Below are positions 25,575 to 33,861 of a stretch of DNA of 64,000 nucleotides, one piece after another. This DNA is from CBDDKZ01 sp965230415 (lineage in GTDB: Bacteria; Bacteroidota; Bacteroidia; Cytophagales; JAAEPT01), in NCBI GenBank assembly GCA_965230415.1, contig CBDDKZ010000005.1, forward strand, positions 5,518,001 to 5,582,000, written 5' to 3'. Every line of letters starts with the position of its first letter. Position 1 is the stretch's first letter. Below the pieces are notes generated by a model that was given only the letters and a program-made list of their open reading frames with translations, did no database searches and was not told where the DNA came from. Made by a program: the position numbers and the translations under genes.

Positions 25575-27485
25575 AAACGTATTCACCTCATTTCGAAGCG
25601 TTTCCAGTAATTCATCCAGCACATCCAGGCCTTTTTGCAAGTGGCTGTAATCGTCCCAATCGCAGATTTCATACTCATAACCTATCTTTTTGTTCCCTCC
25701 TACTCTTCGGATGTAATCGTATTGCTCTAAAGTGCCCAGGTAACGATTTGCTTTCATTGGATACAGCCGAAAGTAATTCCGTACCTCTTTGCTGTAAAAA
25801 CTGCTTTTCTTTTCTTGTTTCAGCCAGCTTTTAAGTTCCTCAAAGAAGCTTCTTATGCTTTTGGGTAATTCATCACTTTTAGTGAGTAGCACCTCTTTCA
25901 TTAAGCGATTCGCGGTTTCGATATCTTCTAAGGTCGTTTCGATGTACAGCTCTCCGTTTTCATCGGCTCGCTCTTCTCGTTGGTACTGATGGTACCAGGT
26001 TACCGTTTCGATAAATTGTAAGTAGTGTTCATTGGTGCGTAGTGGTTTAAAGCATTTATGTGGGATTTTTAAGTACTCAGCATAAGGATTGATTACTTTT
26101 ACTGACTCTAAGACTTGTTGGATGTGCAATAAGGTTTGTGCTGCCTGAAGCTCGTTTTCGGTATTGATTTTATTGGCACTCAGTTTTCTTTGATAATCCA
26201 TAATCGCCTCTTGTTGCTCGTAGCTATTGTCCAGGTGAAGTAACAGACACCTGTTCGCATTGTCTTCGTAGATCTTTTCTTTGGTGGTCGTGCCACTTAG
26301 GCATATGGGGCAAAACACTTCCAGTTTTCTGGTTTTGTTGCTCGTGCTGGTTGGACTGTCTTTCATCGGAACGATTTTACTAATCCACTGTTTAGTTTGT
26401 AGTTCTCTTAAAGGGTAGAGTAAATATTGCACCCCGTCCATGTCTTCGATCAGTACCACTTTATGGCATAAATCGTAAGGCTCTAAGTAGTAAAACGCGT
26501 TTTCGGTACTCGCTGTAAAAGTGAACTTTTCTTGCTCGGGCACAAAACGAGCTACTTTTTCCTGCAGGTAGGTTTTACCTGTGCCACTCGCTCCCAAACA
26601 GATTACATGTAGTGGTTTGGGTCGTTTTCTGCTGCTATACACTAACCACAGTATTTGTCTGTTGGTGATTTCTCCAATAATGCCACTTTCGCCTAACAGC
26701 TCATTGGTGCGATTCATTAAGTCTTGTTCTTTTAAAAAGGAAATGGCTTGTTGCTTTTCCCCGGCTGTTAGTGCGGGTGTTTCTGGATTGGCGCTACTGT
26801 TTTGATTGAGTGCTTCTAAGCGGTAGTTTTCCAGGTGGTCGGTGAGGTTTTGCAAGGCTTTTCTGATCACACTTGTACCGATCTCTAAACGTTCTGCTGT
26901 TTTACGCGTGAGTTTCTCCACCTGGTCGTCGTTGTATAAGTCTAAGCTGTGACGGATGCTTCCACTCTCGTTTTGTTGCCTGATAGTGATTTTTAAGGTT
27001 ACTCGCGAGCGATCCAGACCTTCTAATCGAACACCGCCTAAAGCTGTGATTGCCAGTTGTTCGTCTTTATATTCAAGTTGCTCTGCACTAGTAACTGTAA
27101 AATAACCGACCGTGGGTACTTGCTTCTTGCTTTCCCCACGGCGGTTTTCCGAACTGGTTTGTCCATCGGATTGGGCATCTTGAGTAATAGGAGTTACAGG
27201 AATACTGTAACCAAGTATCATTTTCGCTTTTTCGATTGCCTCATGTTTACTACAACCTTCTTTGTACTGGATAAAGTCGATTACATCGCCATTGCCTGCT
27301 TTGCAGTCCTTGTGGAAGCACTGGTAACGATTCGTATCGAAGTAGATTTGCATTGTCTTTTTGCGGCTGCCCTGTTTAGCTTCGTGAAAGGGACAGGTTA
27401 ATGCGCCTTTGGCCGTGGGTTTTAGGTTGTAATGTTGCAACACTGCTGTAATCGTAAGCCGCTCTTTTATTTCTTTTATTTCCAT
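25563..27485 (-). CDS. CHC2 zinc-finger / P-loop ATPase, primase-helicase-like (module 1)
   Basis: A 640-residue protein. The N-terminus is a DnaG-type CHC2 zinc finger (Cys31, His34, Cys56, Cys61 in TCPFHEA ... YQCFHKDCKAGNGDVIDFI). Past a ~60-residue linker there is a helical region, then a P-loop NTPase with Walker A GASGTGKT (from residue 298) and Walker B KVVLIEDMDG (~residue 350). Toprim motifs of true primases were not seen, so priming activity is uncertain; it may load on or unwind element DNA. The start overlaps the SymE-like stop (TGATG). Residue in SGTT box: CPICLSG here versus GPICLSG in other copies. Confidence 0.75.
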   Translation of the reverse strand: MEIKEIKERLTITAVLQHYNLKPTAKGALTCPFHEAKQGSRKKTMQIYFDTNRYQCFHKDCKAGNGDVIDFIQYKEGCSKHEAIEKAKMILGYSIPVTPITQDAQSDGQTSSENRRGESKKQVPTVGYFTVTSAEQLEYKDEQLAITALGGVRLEGLDRSRVTLKITIRQQNESGSIRHSLDLYNDDQVEKLTRKTAERLEIGTSVIRKALQNLTDHLENYRLEALNQNSSANPETPALTAGEKQQAISFLKEQDLMNRTNELLGESGIIGEITNRQILWLVYSSRKRPKPLHVICLGASGTGKTYLQEKVARFVPEQEKFTFTASTENAFYYLEPYDLCHKVVLIEDMDGVQYLLYPLRELQTKQWISKIVPMKDSPTSTSNKTRKLEVFCPICLSGTTTKEKIYEDNANRCLLLHLDNSYEQQEAIMDYQRKLSANKINTENELQAAQTLLHIQQVLESVKVINPYAEYLKIPHKCFKPLRTNEHYLQFIETVTWYHQYQREERADENGELYIETTLEDIETANRLMKEVLLTKSDELPKSIRSFFEELKSWLKQEKKSSFYSKEVRNYFRLYPMKANRYLGTLEQYDYIRRVGGNKKIGYEYEICDWDDYSHLQKGLDVLDELLETLRNEVNTFSVT

Positions 27486-27730
27486 CAGGCCAGCTTTTTG
27501 AGTTGCGTTTTGATGGTTTGTAATTCATTGGCTTTGTCATGCAGTTCCTGGACAGCTGTTTCAAGTGGTTCGATGATAAGTAGCCCTTCTCTGATAGTGA
27601 CACTGACGTGATCATGGATCGTAAAGCCGAGCTTGGCCAGCCACTGACCGGCCAGGTGAATATGTGGTACTTTATTATCGCCCTGATAAAGCGCGTGGAT
27701 CTTGAGGGTTTTGGTTTTGCGTTCGGACAT
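27485..27730 (-). CDS. SymE-like AbrB-fold small protein (module 1)
   Basis: An 81-residue protein. The centre (VPHIHLAGQWLAKLGFTIHDHVSVTIREGLLIIEP) has the SymE-type pattern of the SpoVT-AbrB superfamily, and the C-terminus is a coiled-coil-like helix. SymE is a small nucleic-acid-binding protein with toxic effects when overproduced. Here it starts an operon with the primase-like gene and lies divergent to an XRE regulator. It may be a DNA-binding accessory factor or the toxin of an addiction pair. Confidence 0.65.
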   Translation of the reverse strand: MSERKTKTLKIHALYQGDNKVPHIHLAGQWLAKLGFTIHDHVSVTIREGLLIIEPLETAVQELHDKANELQTIKTQLKKLA

Positions 27731-27885
27731 TTCTGAAAGTTTTTTGAAAAAAGTTAAAACGTAACTATTAGACGCAATAATAGACTATAATACGCAAACA
27801 ACAAAGAACTAAGAGGTTTTTTATCGTCCTTTATTACCGTATATTCACTAATATCAGTAACTAAAAGACGTAAAAACGCCTTAAA
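27731..27885. promoter_or_regulatory. Divergent promoter/operator region of module 1
   Basis: The 155 bp between SymE-like and XRE start codons contains tandem ATTAGACGCAATAATAGAC-like half sites (TTAGACGC, ATAGACTA, AATACGC). These are candidates for XRE binding that would control both directions. The same region is kept in module 2 (36,018-36,172); modules 3 and 4 have a related but diverged version. Confidence 0.45.
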
Positions 27886-28224
27886 ATGGACAAAATAGCT
27901 ATTATAATATCTACCTTAAGAAAAGAAAAGGAATGGTCGCAATCTGACTTAGCCAATGAAAGTGAAGTTTCAAGAGAGATGATCAGTAAATATGAAAGAG
28001 GCTTAGCAATACCTTCAATTGATGCTGCTAAAAAAATTGCTGATGCATTCAATGTTTCTTTAGACTATCTCGTCGGAGAAGGCATTAATGCCACTTTCGA
28101 TAAAAAAGTCCTGCAACGGATTCAGGAAATACAAAATATGAAGCCTGAGTTCAGAATACACTTATTTTCAGTTATTGACTCCGTAATCAGAGACTACAAA
28201 ACACAGCAAGCCTACTCCTCATAA
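27886..28224 (+). CDS. XRE-family HTH regulator (module 1)
   Basis: A 112-residue protein with a Cro/CI-type HTH (ISTLRKEKEWSQSDLANESEVSREMISKYERGLAIPSIDAAKKIADAFNVSLDYLVGE) and a short C-terminal helical tail. It is the only plus-strand gene of the module and is likely to repress the divergent SymE-primase-recombinase operon. It is identical to the module 2 copy. Confidence 0.88.
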   Translation: MDKIAIIISTLRKEKEWSQSDLANESEVSREMISKYERGLAIPSIDAAKKIADAFNVSLDYLVGEGINATFDKKVLQRIQEIQNMKPEFRIHLFSVIDSVIRDYKTQQAYSS

Positions 28225-28298
28225 CTCACTCTCCACTCTCACAAAACTGTTTTTCCTTTGCCTTCCGTGTCTGCGCACGGGACAGGCTTTTCCGATAA

Positions 28299-28335
28299 AC
28301 CAAAAAAGACCCTCTACAGGCCTTTCTTTTTTCTT
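28299..28335 (+). terminator. Terminator-like sequence after XRE gene
   Basis: AAAAAAGACCC...AGGCCTTTCTTTTTT forms an imperfect hairpin with T-run and recurs after every XRE copy (near 36,587, 46,131 and 57,019), with a relict near 48,507. Confidence 0.5.
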
Positions 28336-28340
28336 TTCTT

Positions 28341-28408
28341 GTATCATGTACGACACAAGATGCAATCTTGCGCCAGCACTAGTGGTTATTTACTGCCGCC
28401 AGCGGGGG
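28341..28408. repeat. Module-end palindromic repeat, copy 1
   Basis: Contains the palindrome CAAGATGCAATCTTG, then GCGCCAGCACTAGTGG and TTATTTACTGCCGCCAGCGG. Related copies lie at 36,628, 48,533, 48,899 and 57,132. Each sits between the XRE side of a module and the 3' end of the neighbouring immunity or tip gene, so it marks the right end of the module. It could be a recombination site or a REP-like repeat. Confidence 0.65.
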
Positions 28409-28454
28409 GGGGATCCGCCCTCTGGCTATTCGATAGCATTCCCCACTATCATCA

Positions 28455-28997
28455 CTACTCCAATTTATATTTCAATAATTTCACTAAAGAATGATCTTCC
28501 ATCATCAAATATAAAGTATCATTTCTAACCTCATAAAAACCTCTATTTCTCAATGATTTATATAATACAGGTTCAAAATCATGCATTCCTCTAAACCAAC
28601 CTGATGACTCATATTGTCCATAAGCATCTTCTGCACAACTAACCCCAATCTTTCGCCCCTTAATCATATAGGTTCCAAAACCCCACCAAACATTATGTAT
28701 GCAAAATTCGTTTCTGAATATTGGTCGATAAGAACATTCAAGACAACTTTTATTACTTTTGTGTTTTAGATCAACTCGATATAGATCCAGCTTACCATAA
28801 AACCTATTCTTATGTCGTGATTTTAAAAAAAGCTCAAAGTTAGAAGGAACTTTCGATACAATACCAACAGAATCCTTTACTGACAAAATTTGCCAATAAT
28901 GTCCCAACACTTCTTTCTCATAAGTATTTTTTTTTACATGGTATTTACAACCACTAGTTAATCCCACTAATATGAGTATCGCCCAAAATTTATTCAC
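28455..28997 (-). CDS. Lipoprotein, candidate immunity protein for the 28994-30139 RHS tip
   Basis: A 180-residue protein with a lipoprotein signal (MNKFWAILILVGLTSGC, Cys17). The mature part has four further Cys (CLECSYRP, FCIHNVWW, VSCAED) that could form disulfides. Its start overlaps the tip stop by 4 nt (ATGA), so the two are translationally coupled. A periplasm-facing location would fit a toxin acting in the envelope. No family recognised; immunity is inferred from position. Confidence 0.6.
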   Translation of the reverse strand: MNKFWAILILVGLTSGCKYHVKKNTYEKEVLGHYWQILSVKDSVGIVSKVPSNFELFLKSRHKNRFYGKLDLYRVDLKHKSNKSCLECSYRPIFRNEFCIHNVWWGFGTYMIKGRKIGVSCAEDAYGQYESSGWFRGMHDFEPVLYKSLRNRGFYEVRNDTLYLMMEDHSLVKLLKYKLE

Positions 28998-30139
28998 TTT
29001 TTCTGGGAATTTTCATATAACTTCCACATACGCGAGTTATATTTCACATGTTCATTTTCTCCCCCTGGTAAAACTATGTTATATTCATAATTTCTTCTGA
29101 TTAACGTACGAGTGAAAGAATTAGGTTCGCGCGCATGCCATAGACTCATATCTAATATATCATTAGATTTTAATTTGGCCAAACAGGAACTGGTACACCT
29201 TCTATTATTACCCAGAAATTCCAATCCATAACCATAATTTGGTAAAACTAACTTTTTGTCGAAATCAGCCCCAGTATAAGTATTAATTAAGCTCCAATAT
29301 TGATCCAAAGTTACCGATTCACTTAAATCAAACATAAAAGTCAGGTATCCTTCTGATTCTGGCAACCTAATATGATATTCACTGTTACCACCAAATCCAA
29401 GTGCTTTGCCATCAAATTCAGAGGTTAATACCATTACATGGCCACCCCATGTACCTCCGGCATTAGCTGCAAACTTCCCTGCTTTTTGAGTATAAAGTGT
29501 AGCTTTTGATTGTCCGGCGCTTGTTTCTAAATCAAACTTTCTAATTGGATTATCCGGACTTTGCTCTGGGTTTTCCCCCATCCATTGCACCCATTCTTTG
29601 GTTGCTTTTTTATTAGAAACTTGTCCCGTTTTGGCAACAATTACGAACTGTTTGTTCACTTCTGACACTGGTGTTTCTCCTGAAACTAGGCCTTGTTCAT
29701 CTGCATAATCTTCTGATAGAGGTCCCGCTGCAGCTGGCGTTCCTTCTGGTCTTATTCCATCTCCGCCACCATCATTGGTGTACCAAGCCTCTAATCCCTC
29801 TAACTCAATTGCATGTATAACTTTATTTTCGCTAAATGCATATGGAGAATTATGAGGGTACTTCGAAATGAGTGGGTCGATACTTAAAAATCTCCCTAAC
29901 CTTGGATCATGCATCCTAAACTTAAAATTAACCGAATTCCCTTCACCCTTCAATTCACCATCCATTTCTTCACCCTGGAAGCCATATCGGTAATCCTCAC
30001 CATCAACATTATCTATTCTCGGCATAATCATGCCAAACGGGTAGTACTCATTCCCTCTTTTTTCCTCACTGGAAAAATTGCTATGCACTACTTTTAGCGC
30101 TTCACTTTTTTGATTATATGTCAGTTGCAAACAGCCCAT
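28994..30139 (-). CDS. RHS-core toxin tip with intact MGCLQLTY start (unknown effector domain)
   Basis: A 381-residue protein beginning MGCLQLTYNQKSEALKVV, a start common to short Bacteroidota RHS-core proteins. It continues through NEYYPFGMIMP, YRYGFQGEEMDGELKGEGNSVNFKFRMHDPRLGRFLSIDPL and the PHNSPYAFSENKVIHAIELEGLE core ending at residue ~115. The effector region has GTWGGHVMVLTSEFDG and RRCTSSCLAKL; a His/Cys hydrolase is conceivable but no family is recognised. It is the only tip in the array with a believable start of its own. It lies between module 2 and a lipoprotein immunity gene. Confidence 0.75.
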   Translation of the reverse strand: MGCLQLTYNQKSEALKVVHSNFSSEEKRGNEYYPFGMIMPRIDNVDGEDYRYGFQGEEMDGELKGEGNSVNFKFRMHDPRLGRFLSIDPLISKYPHNSPYAFSENKVIHAIELEGLEAWYTNDGGGDGIRPEGTPAAAGPLSEDYADEQGLVSGETPVSEVNKQFVIVAKTGQVSNKKATKEWVQWMGENPEQSPDNPIRKFDLETSAGQSKATLYTQKAGKFAANAGGTWGGHVMVLTSEFDGKALGFGGNSEYHIRLPESEGYLTFMFDLSESVTLDQYWSLINTYTGADFDKKLVLPNYGYGLEFLGNNRRCTSSCLAKLKSNDILDMSLWHAREPNSFTRTLIRRNYEYNIVLPGGENEHVKYNSRMWKLYENSQKK

Positions 30140-30288
30140 TGAATAGCTTTAAGTTAACCATTTTCAGGCATTTTACTACTTATAAATCAACTCTTTTTCG
30201 ATTAATGACACCCATCGGTGTTACTATGAGCCTTTTAGTCGTAGAACTTCCTTTTTAGAACCTATTTTCGACATCATGAGGGATAATA

Positions 30289-30640
30289 CCCGGTTTAAGT
30301 TTAAAAGCTTCGGCCTGAGGGCTGTCTTGCGCGGATTTTAGACTTAAACTGGGCTCCTGGGGTTTTAGGGGCAGGAAGAGCCCCTAACTAAACACTTATG
30401 CTTTGCATGCCGAACAGTGCTTGTTGGCGAAGCGGCTTTATGGGCCATAAAAGCACTGCCCCACAGGGTGGAAGGGGCTGTGTAAGCTCCCTTTGCATAG
30501 GGCTGGCGCGCGTCGGACTTTGTGCGGCCGGTGTGCGGCTATTTATACATAAAATGAATTATATAAACCCGGCCCTGCCGATTTCTTTCCATCTAATCCG
30601 GACGGGGTTATATAATGAAACGCGTTTTATGTTAAATAGC
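30289..30640 (+). ncRNA. Conserved structured non-coding region, module 2
   Basis: A GC-rich ~350-bp region kept in four modules but without a conserved protein. Hairpins in order: CCCGGTTTAAG..CTTAAACTGGG (G-T pair in this copy), GGGCTC..GAGCCC with an inner CCTG/CAGG, a variable hairpin (GTGCTT..AAGCAC), AGCTCCCTTTGCATAGGGCT, and a ~45-bp imperfect inverted repeat (30,538-30,640: GCTATTTATACATAAAA..TTTTATGTTAAATAGC). Loops differ between copies while stems persist. U-G pairs on the plus strand suggest, weakly, a plus-strand RNA. A single-strand DNA origin or recombination site is the alternative. Confidence 0.5.
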
Positions 30641-30790
30641 TTGGGGGCTGGGAAGGGCTTTCATTTCAGACTCGGAGACGGGTTTAATTTGGCGGTCACT
30701 GACCTCCATTTCCTGTTTCTCTCCTGTGCCCTTTCCGATGGGATGAGTAATTTGCTGATTGCACTGATAAGTCCAGACACCATCTGGATT

Positions 30791-31828
30791 TTAACTGTTT
30801 AACTTTTTCTCTAACTCTAGCTGATATCGTCCTCTCCTGATCTCTTCTTGAAGCTCTTCTTCTGAAGGTAAATACATTTTATACTTCGATGCAAAAATCT
30901 GTTTACTTTCACTTAATAGACTGTATTTAGCTATTGCATTATCCTTTTCAGCACACAAAATCAACCCTATCGTTGGGTTATCGCCTTCTAACTTCTTCTG
31001 ATCCTCAAAATAGCGAACATAAAAATCCATCTGTCCTATATGTTCATGAGTGAGCTTACCCGTTTTTAAATCGATTAAAACAAAGCATTTTAGTATGTAG
31101 TTATAAAATACCAGATCTACATAAAAATGATCTGTTTCTGTGCTTATCCTATATTGACGACCTACAAAAGAAAACCCTTTACCCAACTCCAACAAAAACG
31201 ATTGAAGTTGATTCATTAAACTTTCCTCAAGCTCACTTTCTATCAACTTAATCCTTGGTTTCACATCTAAAAACTCTAACACCACTGGATCTTTTATGAT
31301 ATCTGAAGGGCGACTTTTTTCTGATTCGTTTGCTGTCCCTGGAATCATTGGTACTTCATCTGGATTATTTGACAAAATCCGCTCATAATACTGTGTATTT
31401 ATTTGTCTTTCCAATACCCGGGTATTCCAACCTTGTTCTATCGCTGATTGTAAATAATAAGTCCGTGCCTTGTCATTATGTACTTTTAGTAACAGCCTAT
31501 AATGAGTCCAACTCAATTCGTCACGCAATGCGTGACCTTTTTCAAAGACTGTATAAAACTGACGCATATACTTTAAATTTGTCTCTGTATAACCACTTCC
31601 ATACGAGTCCATTAATCGTTTCGATAATTGCTTTATCAGCTCTTTTCCATAATCTGCGCGATCTTTTCCTTGCTGCTCTTCCTCTACAATCCGCTTTCCT
31701 ATTTCCCAATTCGACCTTATCAACGTTGTATTTACAGCTTTATAAACCTTATTTCGAGCTTCTTCTATAATAACCTTTACTTCATTGTAAAGCCTTTCTA
31801 TTGGTTGTTCTGGAAATTGTTCTGACAT
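30791..31828 (-). CDS. DUF1016 / YhcG-type PD-(D/E)XK nuclease, type A (module 2 cargo)
   Basis: A 345-residue protein. The N-terminal DUF1016 domain (residues ~8-165; WEIGKRIVEEEQQGKDRADYGKELIKQLSKRL, TNLKYMRQFY) is followed by a PD-(D/E)XK domain (residues ~175-325) with DHFYVDLVFYN (Asp) and FVLIDLKTGK (Asp-x-Lys). These proteins occur with restriction and other defence genes and mobile elements, and are predicted to cut DNA. Here it fills the variable slot between the recombinases and the structured region, where modules 3 and 4 carry YefM-YoeB. Role as defence or addiction cargo is inferred. Confidence 0.82.
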   Translation of the reverse strand: MSEQFPEQPIERLYNEVKVIIEEARNKVYKAVNTTLIRSNWEIGKRIVEEEQQGKDRADYGKELIKQLSKRLMDSYGSGYTETNLKYMRQFYTVFEKGHALRDELSWTHYRLLLKVHNDKARTYYLQSAIEQGWNTRVLERQINTQYYERILSNNPDEVPMIPGTANESEKSRPSDIIKDPVVLEFLDVKPRIKLIESELEESLMNQLQSFLLELGKGFSFVGRQYRISTETDHFYVDLVFYNYILKCFVLIDLKTGKLTHEHIGQMDFYVRYFEDQKKLEGDNPTIGLILCAEKDNAIAKYSLLSESKQIFASKYKMYLPSEEELQEEIRRGRYQLELEKKLNS

Positions 31829-31859
31829 AGACTTTTTAGATATGTTTAAAGTTAACCAT

Positions 31860-32777
31860 TTATTCTTTACCCATCGGATGATACTTACTCACTTCCTCTT
31901 GTAAATCATCTAAATCGTTGATTAAATACGCCTCTGTACTGCTTACATACCTGTGGCCGGCCATGTATTGCACTTCTCGCAGGTTGTAGTTTTTTAACCA
32001 ATAGGTAATCACGCTGGCTCTGAGCTGACGGATGCTTGTTACTTTCGGATTGAGCGTTTTTAGTTGTTTAAGCAGACATTGTAGCGTATTATACAGCTTT
32101 TGGCTTTGACCTATACTGATTAGCAATCGATCGCTTTGTTGATTGGATTGTTTCAGTAGTTTCCCTCTGGTGACCTGCTGATATTCCATCAGGTCCAGGA
32201 TTTGGTCGGCTTGTAGTTTTAGTGTTCGTGCATTGCTTTTTCTACTTCCTGGTACCTGTATCTTTCCTTCTCGTAATTTGAGGTCTGTGGTTTGTAAATT
32301 GGTTAGTGCTGCCGTATCTAAGCCTTGATAAACGATTAACCCGATAATCACTTTGTTTCTTTTTTGACTTAGTTGCTGATTGTTAAACCAGTGGTAGTGC
32401 TTATTGGGGTGGTCGTTTTCATACACTTCGTAGTTTTGGTACAGTTGTTCTAACTCTCCCTTGTTTAAGATTTCATGTAATTCCTGCCGTTGGATGCCTT
32501 GTACTTTGATTTGATTTACTGGGTTGCTTTTTCGTTTTTTGGTTGCTTTCAGGTACTCAAAGTAGTGGCTTATTTTCGTTAGATACAGCTCGATGGTTTT
32601 CTGTTTCACCTTGCCTTTTAGGCTTTGCACATAAGCCATTAAGTCGTTGTAAGTACATGTCTCAACACTTATCCCTTCACTTTTTAGCCACTTTTCTAGT
32701 TGAGCTTTGCTGTACAGGTTACCTTCGATCGTCTTTGTGGTGTAGCCTTTTTGTTGTAAGTAGCTTTTATAATTCAT
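31860..32777 (-). CDS. Tyrosine recombinase, second of pair (module 2)
   Basis: A 305-residue protein. Box I reads YQGLDTAALTNL, again without the catalytic Arg, while LRASVITYWL, AGHRYVSSTEAY are kept. The C-terminal third is nearly identical to module 1, while the N-terminal two thirds are clearly diverged (e.g. YLKATKKRKSNPVNQIKVQG, NKGELEQLYQNYEVY), indicating a recombination join within the gene. It overlaps the upstream recombinase by 11 nt. Confidence 0.8.
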   Translation of the reverse strand: MNYKSYLQQKGYTTKTIEGNLYSKAQLEKWLKSEGISVETCTYNDLMAYVQSLKGKVKQKTIELYLTKISHYFEYLKATKKRKSNPVNQIKVQGIQRQELHEILNKGELEQLYQNYEVYENDHPNKHYHWFNNQQLSQKRNKVIIGLIVYQGLDTAALTNLQTTDLKLREGKIQVPGSRKSNARTLKLQADQILDLMEYQQVTRGKLLKQSNQQSDRLLISIGQSQKLYNTLQCLLKQLKTLNPKVTSIRQLRASVITYWLKNYNLREVQYMAGHRYVSSTEAYLINDLDDLQEEVSKYHPMGKE

Positions 32778-33687
32778 TTCCGACTATGTGGGTATATTGC
32801 TGCGTACTCTCCAGGCTACTATGGCCTAAGAACCTGGCTATATTTTCCAGACTCATGCCGTTTTGTAGTAAGTGGGTCGCCACACTATGTCTGAGCAGGT
32901 GTAAGTGTACTTTTTTATCAATTTGACTCTGTTTGGCCAATAGCTCTACCCTTCTGGCAAGGCTTCTGCTTTGCATCCTGTTTCCGTTTAGACTAATGAA
33001 AAAAGCTTGTTCTTTGTTGTTTTGCACTAATTGAGGTCGTGTATCATAAAGGTAATCTTGCAAATAGGTACTACTGGTTTTATTAAAGGGTACCAGCCGT
33101 GCTTTGTTGCCTTTGCCTTTTCTGACTTTGAGTACTTGTCGATCAAAATTCAGGTCGGTGATATCCAATTGTGCTCCTTCACTTCTTCGAAGGCCACAAC
33201 TGTAAAAAATGCTCAGTATCGCTTGATCTCGGCTATTGATCAATGATAGCCGTTCGCTTTGGTGTTGGGTTTTTGCTGTTTCAAACAAGGTCTTGATTTC
33301 GGCTTGAGTCAGGTAGTTGATTTTGTTGGGTGAAGGGATTTCACGTTTTAGATCCAGCTCTTCGAGTGCTTGGTTTTTACTTTTTTGCAGGTACTCTCTA
33401 AACTTTAAAATGGCTTGTTGGTGTTTATTGAGATAACTATTGCTCAAAGCCCCTCCCTTTCGTTGGTGTTTGCGTTTTTTTAGGTGCTGGTAGTAGTTGT
33501 TGATTTGTTGGTTATTTAAAACTCCTATTTCTTTGTACCCTTGCTTTTCCTGCCAATGCAGTAATTCATGGATGTGAATGGGTAAGCTGTTTACTGTGCT
33601 CATGGCATAGCCATGTATATCCAGCCATTCTTTAAAACCAGCTTCTAAGTAGCGGTAGTGTGTGCTTTGGATACGTAGTTGTTTCAT
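32767..33687 (-). CDS. Tyrosine recombinase, first of pair (module 2)
   Basis: A 306-residue enzyme with the complete set Arg (GLRRSEGAQLDI), Lys (KGKGNKARL), His-Leu-Leu-Arg-His, GHSSLESTQQYTH. It differs from the module 1 enzyme at many positions but matches the module 3/4 enzymes more closely in the catalytic domain (AQLDITDL, NRMQSRSLARRVELLAKQSQ). An REP-like repeat (33,688-33,720) follows directly upstream of the start. Confidence 0.88.
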   Translation of the reverse strand: MKQLRIQSTHYRYLEAGFKEWLDIHGYAMSTVNSLPIHIHELLHWQEKQGYKEIGVLNNQQINNYYQHLKKRKHQRKGGALSNSYLNKHQQAILKFREYLQKSKNQALEELDLKREIPSPNKINYLTQAEIKTLFETAKTQHQSERLSLINSRDQAILSIFYSCGLRRSEGAQLDITDLNFDRQVLKVRKGKGNKARLVPFNKTSSTYLQDYLYDTRPQLVQNNKEQAFFISLNGNRMQSRSLARRVELLAKQSQIDKKVHLHLLRHSVATHLLQNGMSLENIARFLGHSSLESTQQYTHIVGNEL

Positions 33688-33759
33688 TCCCGGTGTTCAC
33701 CGGGACAGGCTCCTCGGTGATTTTTAATGTTTTATAAAAAAGGACCCGCTTGCCCTCCC

Positions 33760-33861
33760 TGTTATTCTTGTTATTCTGTTATACTCAAGTCTTTCTCACT
33801 GTTTTTCTGATACTTACGTTTTTCAGCAACTTGTTATACTTATGTTATACTATATTACACT
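33760..33861. repeat. Iteron-like TGTTATACT repeats (module 2)
   Basis: Five to six TGTTATACT-type repeats (TGTTATTCT twice, TGTTATACT three times, then ATTACACT). This copy lacks the palindrome that splits the block in modules 1 and 5, so the palindrome is a later insertion. Confidence 0.6.

Larger units (their letters stand above)
23058..28408 (-). mobile_element. Recombinase/primase module copy 1 (IS-truncated)
   Basis: Order on the minus strand: terminal palindromic repeat, divergent XRE gene, SymE-like gene, primase-like gene, iteron-like repeats, two tyrosine recombinases, DUF1016 fragment. The structured region and RHS start found in copies 2-5 are missing because of the IS1-like event. 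From the primase gene to the right end it is nearly identical to module 2; in the recombinase genes it is closest to module 5. That mixture indicates exchange between copies. Confidence 0.75.
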
